Assembly (NCBI GenBank): GCA_020746105.1
Contig: CM036629.1
Coordinates: 9,192,001-9,256,000, forward strand
Length of the DNA stretch: 64,000 nt
Source of the DNA: Trogon surrucura
Taxonomy: Eukaryota > Chordata > Aves > Trogoniformes > Trogonidae
Direction of reading: 5' to 3'
Numbering within the stretch: position 1 is the first letter of the stretch; each line of letters begins with the position of its first letter. This document shows positions 51,801 to 64,000 of this stretch, one piece after another. Position numbers and translations under genes: made by a program. The notes below the pieces were generated by a model. It worked only from the letters and a program-made list of their open reading frames with translations, was not told the origin of the DNA and did no database searches.

Positions 51801-54800
51801 GTTTCTTGGGGCAAGGTGCTCAGGAGCTGATGGACTCTGTCCTCGCGAGAGCTGGCACGGGGTTGCTAACAGCTGTCTCCCCAGAAGAGCAATGGGGTTA
51901 GATAGCAATGATCTGGTCCCATGTAGTGTCATTGCTTATTGTCATCTTGTTTGGGGTTTTTTTCCAGTTTCCTGCTTTATCTTAGGACTCCCATGTCTTC
52001 AAAACAGCTGAATTAGAAAGCATAACTTAAATGATTCATTTCTAGTGCTTTTTTTTTCTTTTTCTGGTGTGATAGAGAGTCTTAGGAAAAAAAGGTTAAT
52101 GTCATTCAGGGACAGTTCCCAGAGATCAGCTGGCCCAGGCTGATATAGATGTCCTCTCCCCTCCAACTTGGAAGATATCACCTTTTCTCTTCAAGATGGG
52201 AGAAAAAGTCGAGTGGATCATAGTGCAAAACCAAGGTAGTACCTTTTATCTTCTGGCAGGTTACAGAAGCACTGAGTTGCTTCCTGGTGAATTTCTGTAC
52301 TGCTTAGTCCTCTGATGGAGATGTTGGGGGAGACCATGTCTCTTGTCTGTTTGGCAAATGGGAGGTAACTCTAACAGGAAGGCGAGGGGCTGTGCCCAAG
52401 AACTTTTCCTTTGCTATTCTTGATGCAGGCACTTAACTTTTAGGAAAAAACCTGTTGATGGTATGATTGTTCATTTTTATTAAGACTCAGTATTTTTTTT
52501 TCACTTGCACACCTTTTAGCCTCTGTTTTATTAGTGAGATTCAGTGGGGAAATGCTGCAAAAGAAGAAATAAATTTTCTAAAATAAATACTACATATTCT
52601 ATCTTATAATTATTTTTTTTACTTTTTTTCCTCTTTCCTTTGCTCAATTTACATAAATTTATTTTCTTTCTGTTGAGGTAAGAAATTACATGAATGGACT
52701 TCTGTTTGCCTAAATTTCATCATAATTGACTTGCTGCTCTATTTAATATATTTTTCAACACCTTTTGAAAATAATAGGCACATATTTCAAGTTGGTTTTT
52801 TTTTTAAAAAAATACATCAGAATAAGATGCTCTAAATCCTTTACTCTTTCAGACAGGTGAAAAATGTCACACATTTTATTTTGATTCTAATTAAGCTGTT
52901 TAATACTCTAAGGATGGTACAGAGAAATGTGGAACTTCAGAAATAAGGTTAAGCTGCATATGCTTAGGAAGAGTGCTTCTTTAAAAAGGCACTTCTAAGA
53001 ATCAAGCACAATGATTCAGCAAAACCTCAATATTCTGTGTCTATGTCTGTGAAAAACCGGGCTTGATTCCTGTATCCTTGGTATTTGCATGAAATAATAG
53101 AGAAAATATGTTTTCAGCAATGCTTTTCTATTGGTGATGTTTGCAGTGATCTTACAGGCTTTATGAAATTGTTCTCCTTTGGAGTATCAGATTTTGTAGC
53201 ACATGGCACGTGCTGTATGAGGTATGTTGGAGGAGGAGAGAGGAAACCTACTGCAGCAGCTGTGTAGTTTGGAAGTTTTCATTGAGAAAATGCTTGTTTT
53301 AAACTCTGCACTGCACTCTTAAGGATGGCTTCATGTGCAGCAGGTGTGTGGTTTTGGGATATCCATTTTAAGGACAGCAATTGGTTACTGCACCCTCTCT
53401 TAGTCACTTCTTTCCCTCCCTGCCAGCTCAGGTGTTGTACACCTGTGACATGCCGTTGCATTGCAGGGAAACAGGTGAAAGTGGAGATGTATTCGATTTC
53501 GTGTGAACTATTTTCTTGCATTGACATGGTTTCTTTGTGCCTTTATAAATGGTTTGTTGGACTTCTAATATCAAGTTCATCCTTCTGTTGTAAGTATTTA
53601 TTAGAAATGTAACAAGAAATCCTGGGCTGGTGTGTATTACAGGAAATGGAAAACTTGAATGGAAAGGTAAAGCAAGCTCTAAACTGCAGCAATGTATGTA
53701 TAAAACGCACACATACACAGAGAAACACAGTGTTTGTATTGTCTCTACTGTTGTAAACAAGAAGTAAAGAATACCCTGCTCTGTAACTTCACTGGTCTAA
53801 ACAGCCAGTTAACTGCTGAGCTTTTTAATTCCTAAAGTGCAGCTGAGAACCAGTAATCCAGAGAGATTCCTGAGGGACTCTCTGTATTTCGGTTGAAAGG
53901 TGTCCTGCAAAAGAAGCAGCTGTTCACCTCTAATGAAGCCCCCTGGCTTTGCCATTGTGATCTTAATACATCCAGCCAAGTTGGCTGTAGAGGCATATAG
54001 TAAGGTACAGACTCAACAGAAATCCTCCCTCTGTGCCACACTAGGCCTTCTGGGATCTGGGTCCCCAGCACTGTAGGAATACTGTGCTGTTTGTGAACTT
54101 TGGTGCAAATTTAATTCTGAAAGGGAGATGTGGCCTATGAAGATGTTACAAGAAAGCTTTGGGATAGCTGCAGTTCACAAAAGTTATAATTGGGACAGTA
54201 CAACTGTGAGATAGTAAAAGTGGATTTTTCTGAGTCATGCTATGACTATGAAGGTGTAGCGTTCTTAGCAGGTCCAGCGTGTGCTCTTCAGGCAATGCTC
54301 AGGCAACCTCTAAAAGATGTTCTTCAGTTCTGTTTTTTAAATGTATTGTGTCAGGTAATCAAGAGGTCATAGTTTATTGCTGAGAGTCAGCAATTCCTGT
54401 AATGTCACCTGATGAGTGCCACGCTCGTCTCTACACTGAGCTGTAGCAGCTATGGTGGGGTTCTTGCATTTCCTGGACTCCACCTGCATGGGTTTGATTG
54501 CAGCCTGTAAATTAAATAGTGTTCTAGCACTCACCTTGTAACCGACGTGGTGCCAACCCATTCTGGTAATCAAGCCAAATTCAGTCATATTTGAAACCCA
54601 CATGACATTTCAGCTGGTTTGCTTGTAAGGAGTTCTGAAATCTGCAACCCTCCCTATGAAATAAGCTGTTAAACTGATGCGGTTTTTTAAGCCTGCGGAT
54701 CGATCTGATAGATGATGTGAATTGCAGAGTCTGCCTAGTTTCTGGCTAGTACAGTTGCTGTTCTGTAAGGCCTGTAAAATTCTAACACAGCTGATTTAGT

Positions 54801-57800
54801 GCTAAGAGAATGTAGCAGATTTTTAATTACGGCCTCTTTCTTTAAGATGTTCATAGTAAAACAGAACTTTAAAATGTAAACTTCAGAAGCTGTTGAGGTA
54901 CCCTGTTCCTGGCTCTGGCCATCTCTCCCACATGACAATGAGACTTGTGAGCATTAATTGGAGAGGAGCAGAGCCCAGATGTGGAAATGAAAGGGTTTCT
55001 TTTTTATGAGTAGGGGTTTTTGTGACTCTCTTTCTTATGATATTTTTTTTCTCTGTGGAGGGCAGAAGAACCCTGAAATTTGGCAAGGTATAGTTTTGAG
55101 GTATAAATGGCTCTTTTTAAAAAACTTCATTAGTGTGTGTGTTTCCAAATATTTTGGAGACTAGAGTTTTAATATTGACTTTGACTGCGGTTTAGTGAGA
55201 ACAGTTTTAATATCCGGTTTTATAAATCTCAGAACTTCACAGTTGCTGGACCTATCAGAAGAAATCTGAAGACAGAATGCTTTTCCAGAAACAGTTTACT
55301 AGTGTGTGTAATTTGTTATAATTGAAAGATTAGTTTCATTGAAGGGTTTTTTTTCCTCTCAGATTGACCCTTGTGATTATGTGATTTCTTTTTTTAAAAA
55401 ATTTTTTTAAACAAAGTATATACTTTTAAAAGTTATCTTGTACTGGAATTTACCATACTATTCTTGGATTAGCTTAATTTCAAGCACTTCTCCTGTAAAG
55501 AAGGAAGAAAGAAATCCAACCTGGGTTTGTTTGTACTAAACAAAGTCAAAGACCATTTTAAGCCAAAGGTGTATACTGCCCAGGACACACATTGTTTTTC
55601 TTGCTAGAAAACGTATGCTCATCATTTGTTTCATTATTTCTTCTTGATACGTGGACATTTTGTACACTCCCACCTGAGGGCATGGCACCTCCAAAAAGGA
55701 CTGTGTCAAGGTTAGTCGTAATGAGTAAAATATGCAAATTCAAATTAAAAGTATTTTCTTAATCGAGGATGCATAAATTATTCCCAGTGGGCACCTAAGT
55801 GACAATAAATTTCGCATGCCTGGGAATTAACATGCCCCACTTATATTACTTTGCTGTTCCATTAAAAAAAAATGCATTATTCATTTAAATGGATTCCACT
55901 GTATCTAGCTTCTGAAAAAGAGATCCAACTACTATTTCAAGGCCTAAATTTGAGCAATATATAGAAAAATTTCACACGTGCTTGCATACTAAACTTGGAA
56001 AAGATGTTAGATTTAACGTGTCTTTAAAATTTCAAAAATAAAATGATACAAAAAAAGGTATGCCAATTCAGCTCATTGCTGTGACTGATGGAAACCTCAG
56101 CATTTGTGATACCTAATTTTAAAGTATGCAGAAGCTTTCTATACATGTCTAAATCTGTTGAGCTGTGGCTGCATCCCTGTTAAACCCACGCTGTGACCAG
56201 GCAATAAAGTGCACTAACATATTTTTTCCAGCCCTTCTTTCAGGGTTGTTGGCTGTTCCCTGACCTGCTGTGCAGCTGTTTCTGCAGGCAGTGCTGCTCT
56301 GTCTGCTCCGTGCGGGGATGAGGGGGTACGTGAGAAGCTAGAGCTGGAGCATGAATTTTCAAGAGGGACTAAGGAGTGTTTGAGCTGGGAATAGGCAGGA
56401 GGGGATAAAGATCTGTGGGGATGGCATGTGGAGCTCTTGGCTGTCCCTCTGGAGCTGTCTTTTAATCATCTTAACTATCAGTTTGTTCATATGAGCAGCT
56501 ATTAAAAATGGGGGTTAGTTTATCTGCACACACTCTCCTTCTTAGCTAAGCAGGTTCGAATGTCCAAAGGTTTCTCCAAGCTCTTACTGAGTGTATAGTG
56601 AGCACTTTGTATCCAGTCATAATTTTTTTTGAAACGCTTGGAGGTGATTATAATCCTAGGGATGCCATACAAGCTCAGATTCTGTCCGTGTAAATCATTT
56701 ACTGTGGGATTTCAGAAGTGCTTAGCCTAACCCTCCTTCCTCAGAAATCAATTGTTAAGGTCCTCATGACTTCAGTGGGAGTAGTTACGCCAACACAGAG
56801 TGCTATGAAAATGCCTCCCCAAACTGTAAATGAGAATATACATTTGAGAACGTTGCAACCTAATTTTTACACTGAGCTTGTGATGGTAGTGATGGAGTGC
56901 CCTAGATTTAGTGCTGTGTGTACTAGATTGTGTCATTTCACCACCTTGTCTGAATTTGGCACTGTAATTCATATTTTCATGGGATTTATTCCTTTAATCC
57001 ATCTATTCTTACTGTAGTGGTCATACCAGTCCAGGTCTACACCTCTGGACCCACACGGATGTTTAAGAAGCTCTTTGTCCTAACTATTTCACTATTCATA
57101 AACCTAAAACGTGGGGGTGTTTGTTTGTTTGATTTTTTTCTTTTTTTTTTTCCACCTGTATGCCTTTAGGGACAATCTGGCTGTCAACTAAACCGGGCTC
57201 TTGTTTGGATTTGCATGTTGGAGGGGATTTGGGGGGGGGTGTTGTTTTTTGTTGGTTTTGTTTTGTTTTGCTTTGCTTTGAAACATCTGAATAGATATTT
57301 AAGTAGCCCTTTATAAACATTGGCAGACTTCATTGTTCAGTTAGGACTATAATGTCAGAAATACTAAACTATTATAGGCTTTGAAGAATATTTCAAAAAC
57401 TGAGTCTGGAGGTAACAGCTTTATTACTACACAATGACTTGACCCATATTTTCCAGCATGATTTCCCTACTGTAACTCATTCATGTAAGTCTAATGATAT
57501 CAGTTGACCTTGACTGCTAGACCTAAAAGCCTGTGGTTGCTCTGTTTTTTTAGGATCTTTTAGGTTTTTCTTATTTTAGTTTTTCAGCATTTTCAGGAAA
57601 ACCATTTTAAGCAAAAGATACTACAAATTCTACCAAGAAAGTATAACTAATTCTGCAAGAGTAATTTTTGCAATTCCTTTGAATCTTGGGATCAAGTATA
57701 TTTTACATGTAGTTGCACAGTGATACGTCTCTCTAACATAAATACTTAATATCAGTGTGGCAGAGAAATAGTGCTAATTACACAGCCACATGAAAGATGG

Positions 57801-58554
57801 TTATCAAACACTTTTGGCTCCTTTAGCGAGTCATGACTCTGCAGTTGTCATTTAGGATTTTCCTTAACCTTTAGCTCTGTCTTTAAATGATGTTTTTAAA
57901 TTTATTTAGTCTTTTAAAATGTCCTTACTAGTAAATATTTTTGCACTTTCCTTAAATGGATTTCCAGCTAAAGTACCTTGGCCTAGGGTCAATGGTAGTA
58001 GTAATGATGAGTTTAAGTCAGGTATTTTAAAAACCACTAGGTTAGAAACATCAGGCTTCTGCACAATAATGTAAAGGGGACACTACCAGCTTTCCAGCGG
58101 GCATGTTACTTTTAGCTCTGAGATCACATCTTAAAACTTGCTTTGAGCCCTTTAAGAGCAAACCTGAAACCCACCTCATTACTATGCATAGAAAAACTAC
58201 TTTAATCACTTTGAGATTTCTAAAATGTATTTGTTAAAATCTTTCTCTCATTCTGAGGCTGATATCATTTGACTAAGGGCGCTGAGGGAGCCTGACTTGA
58301 GAGGTATTGGGACATGAAAATATTGGAAATTCTTATAAGCAGTGTTTAAAATAGCTTTTCTGTAAATGATTTGGTTCACACAGAAAATGTGATCATCTGG
58401 TGCTGTGGTTTGGCAAGCACTCTTGATGAATATGAATAAAGTCACAGGTGATTTCACCTTTTATGAGTAACATGACCATGTTTAATTTGTCGTAACAACT
58501 TTCCTAGCATCATGAATTCTCCCTTTCTTGTGATTGCCAGTAGCACAGGCAAGA
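45844..58554. other. AT-rich non-coding stretch, probably intronic
   Basis: No gene, RNA or further transposon is recognised. A small GC-richer patch at 51640-51910 has overlapping frames of 88-104 codons on both strands without third-position bias. Simple tracts include T14 at 49449-49462 and the T/G-rich block at 57112-57281. Confidence 0.45.
57112..57281 (+). repeat. T/G-rich low-complexity region
   Basis: A gtttgtttgtttga block and an 11-T run (57141-57151) are followed after a normal stretch by a G9 run and ttgttttgttttgctttgctttg (to 57281). On minus this is A/C-rich with Lys/Gln/Pro-rich spurious frames. Confidence 0.7.
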
Positions 58555-58783
58555 GAGAGATGGAGCTGCTGGAGAGAGTCCAGCGAAGGGGTTGTGAAGA
58601 TGATTAAGGTACTGGAGCATCTCCCTTCCAAGGAAAGTCTGAGAGAGCTGGGACTGTTCATCTTGGAGAAGAGAAGACTCGGGGGATCTTATCAACGTGC
58701 CTTCAAATACCTGAAGGAAGGGTGCAATGAAGTCAGAGCAAAGCTCTTTGGTGGTGCCCAGCGAAAGGACAAGAGGCAATATC
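58555..58783 (+). mobile_element. CR1 LINE fragment, plus orientation
   Basis: About 230 bases match the CR1 segment that lies just upstream of the 3' terminus. They contain ctggagagagtccagcgaagg, a gatgattaa..ggagcatctc block, a gagagagctgggactgttc block, then cttggagaagagaag, acctgaaggaagg and aaggacaagaggcaat. The terminal ATTCTATG repeats are absent, so this copy is truncated at both ends. The 95-codon open frame at 58534-58821 is explained by this element and is not a gene. Confidence 0.88.
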
Positions 58784-61058
58784 CTGCTTTTGCTCTTTGC
58801 TCTGTGCCCATCTGCAGATAGCACAGAGCCGGGGTCCTTTGTCTTTGTTAGCCGGGCTAAAACAGTTCTCTTCACACCGGATCCGTAACACGACCCCCTT
58901 TAGCCTTCTCGTGCAGCTACTGCCCGAATCTGGCATCAGGACCCCCTGAGCTCGGGTGCGTTGCCTGCTTTGTTTGGCTGAGTGGGATGAAGAAAGACAG
59001 TTCCATGTCTGCTTTCCAGCACCCCAGTCTCATTCCTGTACCCTGCAACCCTGAGAAGAGACAAACCACACGGGCTGTGTGCTTTCTGTGGCAGTCTCTT
59101 TCAAGACCTTTCCCGTGAAGCCAAGCTGTCTTTAACAAAAGGAAGAGCCTTCAGGTATTCCTTTGCAAGGACAAACTTGGAGCAGAGATCTGATGTCGGG
59201 GTGAATACGTGTGAAGAGAGGATGCAACGATAAGAAGGAAATGTGTTAGCATATCTGTCTGTTCGTACCGGATGTTGAAAGTGTCACTGAAGGACAAAAT
59301 ACCTTGTTTTGGGGGGTTGGTATTTTGTTGTTGTTGAGCTGCTTTTAAAAAAAAATAGAAATCAGGTAGGGAATCTTTTTACCTTCCAAAAAATAGTTTT
59401 GGGGTTTTGTTTAGCCTTGGTGTTTTGTTTACTTACGCTTGATCGTGATATTAGAGGTGTTTTATGTATGAAAAGGGCCCTGAGAAGGCAGGCGAGAGCC
59501 CCGTGTTAAGTAGATCAGTAAGTTCTTGTGTAGGAAATTTGTTTTTCTGTTGTTTGCTAGAAGGCCGTGATCAATATGAAAATTCTTGATTGAGAAGCAG
59601 GCCTATTTTGTGAGTTGGTAACAATCACACAGAATAAAGCTAATTCATGGAATTATGTTTATAATGCTGTGTTTACTAGCTGAAAATAGATGACATGAAA
59701 GACACAGTTCTCTTTCCATTGAAATACTCTACATATTCTAGCATTTATGAAATAACCTGGAAGAGGAGGAAGTATTTTGCTTGTTAAGTCTTTAATAATT
59801 CTTTTATACAACTCTTGTTCATTCAGATAAGTTGATTTCTAGATTTTGGCCTGAAAACTAATAAAGATCCCTTTGAAATATTAGAATCAAGACTGAAGAC
59901 TTGGAAAAAAAATGAGTAGAAATTCTCTAAGCTGAATGCAAATTGGAATTGGCAATTAAATCTAGTTGTAACTCTGGTGTTGTGATGGTAAGATTTTTTT
60001 TCCTTAAATTCAAGGCAACATGTTTTGGTTTTCTTAATTTTGCTTATTGAAAAAACAAGTAATAATGAGGATAAAAGAAACTGGTGGTTGCTAAATATTT
60101 GCTGTTTGACTGGCAAAACTTGAGGGATTTGGGGGTGTTTTTTTGCAGGGTACTAGTGTTGGTCTTTCTGTAGAGCTTGTTTTTTTTTTTTGTTTTGAAG
60201 TGTTGTGGGTGAAGCGTGGTTTTAGAAAACAGGTATTTAATGCAATAAAAATATCCTTTATTTTCAGTTTCATTTAGTAACTAACGGAGTTCTGAGTAGG
60301 GTTACTGATAGCTTCTTAAGCTTATGAAATGTTAATATAGGTCTCCAAAAATGTTTTGATAGATGTTAATATTGAAACAGTGTTGGAAAATGAGGAAATA
60401 TTTCAACGTAACTACCTCTTGTAGTTTGATCACCTGATCCAGTATTTTTGAATCCTTGCCCTTGCTGGGCTGGAATGTGAAATTAAACATTCAGATCTGG
60501 AAGCCTCAGTCTCTGGAGAATTTTGCTCTTTTGGAAAAGGCAACTCTGTCAGCACAAAGGCATTTCTGGAAGGCATTTCAATGAAGATATGAAACAGTAG
60601 AGGCCACATAGAGAGGGAGAGCAGGGAAGAGATAAGGGAGAGTATGGCTGAAAAAATGTTAGAAGAAACACTGGGCCAACCCCATTATTTTGTGCTAACT
60701 TGGGTTAAGTAACTCTACAGTATGAAAGGTTTTTTTTTTAAAAAAAAAAAAACAGCAGAAAAAGCAACAAGAAATGGTTAAAATGACGATGACACTGCTA
60801 ACTTACTCTGGGTTTATGTGCATACCTTATTTTTATATAATTCTATTTCTGCATTATTCTATAAGTTTTAATATAGACTTGGAATATTTTCTAATTGAAA
60901 TTGATTAAAATGTGTTTCACTGCTTTTGTGTGGTCTCATGGAACATATTTTTGCATTTAGAATTGGTGATTTTTATTTTTATCTGCTACATGATGGTTGA
61001 TGTAACTTCAGTGTGTGCTGGATTAGCTTCTACTGTTAACATTCCTTTTTATTTCCAG
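58784..61058. other. Sequence between the CR1 copy and the PEDS1-like exon, intronic
   Basis: No coding signal. A slightly GC-richer piece at 58800-59130 gives frames on both strands (for example 58917-59138 on minus) that match nothing. T/A tracts lie at 60180-60191 and 60730-60752. It must be intron if the exon at 61059 has an upstream partner further left. Confidence 0.5.
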
Positions 61059-61150
61059 TTGCTGGAATTATTGCAGCTGATTTTGCCCCAGGCATGGTTC
61101 ACTGGGGAGTTGGTACCTGGGGTTCTGTTGATATCCCTGTCACTGGCAAG
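61059..61150 (+). CDS. Internal coding exon of a Kua/TMEM189 (PEDS1-like) desaturase-family protein
   Basis: The exon is 92 nt, bounded by a pyrimidine-rich acceptor (atttccag, ending 61058) and a consensus donor (AAG then gtaagg, from 61151). It begins with the last two bases of a split codon (TT; a preceding G would give Val) and then encodes 30 residues, ending on a codon boundary. The peptide reads [16 protein letters not shown], then [14 protein letters not shown]. This matches the first histidine-containing core of the TMEM189/CarF/FAD4 family (ADF..G.VHWG..TWGSV..P..GK). In this family PEDS1 introduces the vinyl-ether double bond of plasmalogens; it is a multi-pass ER membrane protein using a histidine-rich di-iron site. 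From my memory of human PEDS1 about 19 of 31 positions agree, which is low for a bird orthologue and suggests a paralogue. The His of VHW is present, but the conserved Asp two residues before TWGS is Gly and the Ser of DF.SG is Pro. No stop or frameshift is present. Family assignment is strong; function and the paralogue status are inferred. Confidence 0.85.
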
Positions 61151-64000
61151 GTAAGGAGAGGTTGACTTGCATTCACTATGAGTAGCAGGCTAGAAATAAA
61201 TCATTTTAATATGCTTTCTGAAGATAAAAAATTAGGAGGGGCAGTGAGTGTCTTGCTGATTATTTATATGCATGCCAGTAGTAACCGGGAGCCTTAACTG
61301 TGGTTCTTGCAATAATATTCTTATTGATGTGTTGAGAAACAACTCTTGCTTAAACACTGAAGGAACTATTCAAAGGGAGTATTTTCTGTATGCCAAATCA
61401 AAATGTATGTTTTTCCTTGGAAAAAAAAAAGCCCTCCTAGAAAAATATCTGTAACAAAAATCTACCTTGGAAGTACAAAATTTTAGCCTCTTCTCCATTC
61501 AACAAGTTTCTTGTAGTACCTCAAATCCGACTCATAAAAAACTTGAGTGCCATCTGTCTGTTTAGTTGGCTGTTGTTATGTTTGCTCTGATGATATCGGA
61601 CCAACAAAATAACTTGATATTCAGAAATGCTGGTACTCCCTTTTTTTGTAAGAGCATGGAAGGAGTTATACAGCTGAATGACATTTGTTTAGTTAGCCAT
61701 CTAACATGAGCATCTTTCAAAAGAAACCAGCACTGAGACTGAGCCTTTTTTTAAAAAAACTCACTTTTGAAAAGTCTGTCTGTGCTTAGTGTCTGAATAC
61801 TAGTGAATCAAATTATTTCCTTGCAACAATGCCATATTTAGCACACTAATAAAAGAGAGGAAGGAAAGTGGATTTTTGATAAGCTAATTATTTTTGGAAC
61901 TTGCATCAGAGTTTAGTAAATCAGCATGCTGCATCTGCAGTGCTAACCAAACTAATCTAAAATACTTGCCTCCCTGTGGAGGTATAGAAATGTCATAGTC
62001 CGTGGAGACCTGCACTGCATTTATGCAGGTCTGCCTTTTCTGTCATAGATTCAACAGACCTTTCCAGAGAAGAGCTACAGCACTTTAAACAACCTTAACA
62101 TGGGGTTTAAAAAGATTAATGAATATCAGCGTTGTACTAAATAAATCTTTATCACTTGCTTTACCTACTAGAGTAATTGCCTCAGTGCAGTGGAACCCAT
62201 TCAGTCTGCCAGCTTGCCATTAATCTCAAATACATCTTTGACAAAAGAATCTACCTTATCTTCATTTTGCGTGTGTGTGTATGTGAGCTCTAGCACTTAA
62301 TCAGGTCATCAAGGTGCTATATATGAGTCTGTTTAGTTGTCTGAATGTTGCATGTTTGAGGAATACTGACTTCATGTAAAAAAAGAAAAGGGGGAGGCGG
62401 CTTCCAAATCTCTTTGCTACAGATGTGTACACGTTCTTGTCATTAAATAAAATGTATTAAAGAATATTTGAGGGCCAGAACTGTAGTATGTGAGGTTTAT
62501 GCAAACAAACAGTATGTGTATCTTACCCACTAAAACACCCTCACTGCCCCTCCTGCCCAAATAGTAATAATTGGGGTCATATCATAGATAGCTGTGCATC
62601 TCTGTTTACACGCCGTGGCTTCAAATGTGATTTATCTTTACAGGCGTAACAAAAAAACCCTCTTAATATGGCTATTGAGTTCTTACAATTTAGAATCAGG
62701 CTGCCATGGTATGTAACCACTGCAGACATTTATACTCATTTTATAATGTAAACATTTTAATTTTTACTTAGCCACAATGTTACAATAAATTATATATTTT
62801 CATGTGAATTTAAATTCCTTGAAACTGCCTGCCTTTCATTTTTTTTTTAAATTATGTATTTATGTGGTATTTCTGGAGTTATTTCAGAATCTTGTGGAAA
62901 GACTGTTTTCTAAGCTCACAGCTAAACACGTATACAGAAGTTAGGTATTTTTGGAGTAAGCAGTAAGGAAAAGTTATATAAATGGATTAGGTTCTCCCTG
63001 GGAAGGACAGAAGAAGTCGGTGTTTAGGAGGAATGTAATTTTGGGTGTGGAAGAGGTCTTGCAGATTTACTCAGACGGTTCATATCTGCACAGATAATTG
63101 CATGGCAAAAAGGAAGGTTAAGAACAGTGTGAACCAAGACTGAGTACATGGACCAGAGCAACATAAAGGTTAACGTGGAGCAGAAGTCTGGTACAGGTTT
63201 ACATAGTCAGCCTTGAATTAGGTGCTGCATTGGATTCCCTCCCAGCACATGGGATACAGATGAGGGTGTAATGCACTCATCAGCTTCATCAAGGAACATG
63301 ATTAACAGCTGTATTTAAGCTGTTTAACCACAAAGACTAGGAAGGAAGATGACCAAGACCTAAAAAAAGAAGTAAATTTGCAGGGCAAAAGACTCCCTAT
63401 GGATTGAAACATCTGCTGTAGCCGAACTAGTAAGTGTATGTTGAAGTCATTGAGAACGGTGAGGTACTTTGCACTTTTTAAAAAGAAACTATTCAGCTTA
63501 GGTTTTTGAAATGAAGGGCATGGGTGTCATGGGTGCTTTTTTTCGTATTTTGTATGTTGACCACTACTATTGCTGTGTGTAGGATGAGAACAGTGTCTCT
63601 GTCAGGTAGTGAGGAGGCGGGGACTGTCCACGTGGTTTGCTGCAGTGCAACTGGGGAGGGATGCAGGCGTTCTGTGTCTACATCAGCACATACAGATGAC
63701 AAACTCAAGTTCCCAAATCAGTAAGGCATGCTAGCGCAGCACGGTGCCCCACCGGCATCACTCTACCACGTGCAAGATGCCGTGCTGCTGTCCTAATGTC
63801 TTGTGCTTGCGATCGGCTGGCTCTGTGCTGGTTTGAAGACATTGTGCCCCTTTGCACGGCTGAGACCTGACCCTATGCTTGGATCTGGGAGACCTGGGTT
63901 TTGCATGTGCTGCTGTGTTTGACCTTGGGCATCTCTCTGCATCAGGTCTCCCATCACAGGAGCTATGTCCATCGCTGCCTTTCTTTCAGCATACTGACAT
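61151..64000 (+). other. Intron downstream of the PEDS1-like exon
   Basis: In Kua-family proteins the segment after GK is a highly conserved FIRPFREHHIDP-type motif. No + strand sequence encoding it, or any His-His motif of that kind, was seen up to the window end, so the next exon lies outside. The window ends with an acceptor-like ctttctttcag followed by 11 bases that do not fit the expected peptide. A weak (GT)n lies at 62270-62280. Confidence 0.6.

Noticed and set aside
51640-51930. GC-richer patch with 88-, 99- and 104-codon frames
   Set aside because: Frames on both strands, no domain and no third-position bias; no repeat family recognised either.
56545-56575. Sequence ggttcgaat resembling a tRNA T-loop
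   Set aside because: No matching acceptor, D or anticodon stems around it.
58534-58821. 95-codon + frame and 121-codon minus frame
   Set aside because: Explained by the CR1 fragment at 58555-58783.
61151-64000. Search for the next Kua-family exon (FIRPFREHHIDP-type)
   Set aside because: No + strand sequence encoding the motif was found; the acceptor-like site at the window end is followed by bases that do not fit.

Overview
This looks like a vertebrate nuclear genome window, most likely from a bird. The main evidence is three diverged fragments of CR1 LINEs. Two of them keep the avian-type 3' terminus, with its short tandem end repeat of the ATTCTATG kind. The rest of the sequence is AT-rich and non-coding, with isolated GC-rich CpG islands, no Alu or B1 type SINEs, and no bacterial gene organisation. 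A non-avian sauropsid cannot be excluded, because CR1 is shared. There are no operons, CRISPR arrays, insertion sequences or recognisable viral genes.

Layout. Positions 1-9.2 kb are non-coding with one weak exon candidate near 4.5 kb. A CpG island of about 0.8 kb lies at 9.2-10.05 kb. Positions 10-21.3 kb are again mostly non-coding, with a better exon candidate on + at 14.60-14.77 kb, a short one on - at 17.9 kb and a GC-richer patch at 16.2-16.7 kb. A strong CpG island with GC boxes lies at 21.28-22.33 kb. From there to 61 kb the + strand is rich in T tracts and AT-rich, with CR1 fragments at 22.5, 45.7 and 58.6 kb.

The one coding exon I can assign with confidence is at 61059-61150 on +. 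It has a canonical acceptor and donor and encodes 30 residues of the Kua/TMEM189 (PEDS1, plasmanylethanolamine desaturase) family core. It differs enough from vertebrate PEDS1 to suggest a paralogue. The Asp of the family signature HWGxDTWGS is Gly here. No flanking exon of this gene could be identified, so the gene probably has very long introns and extends beyond the right edge.

The simplest model is one + strand gene with large introns, possibly starting at the 21.3-22.3 kb island, running through the exon at 61.1 kb and out of the window. The T-over-A tract asymmetry of the + strand fits this, but nothing proves it. Most of the longer open frames are chance frames in GC-rich sequence or pieces of CR1. 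I did not find a convincing new biological system; the unusual Kua-family exon is the most interesting item.
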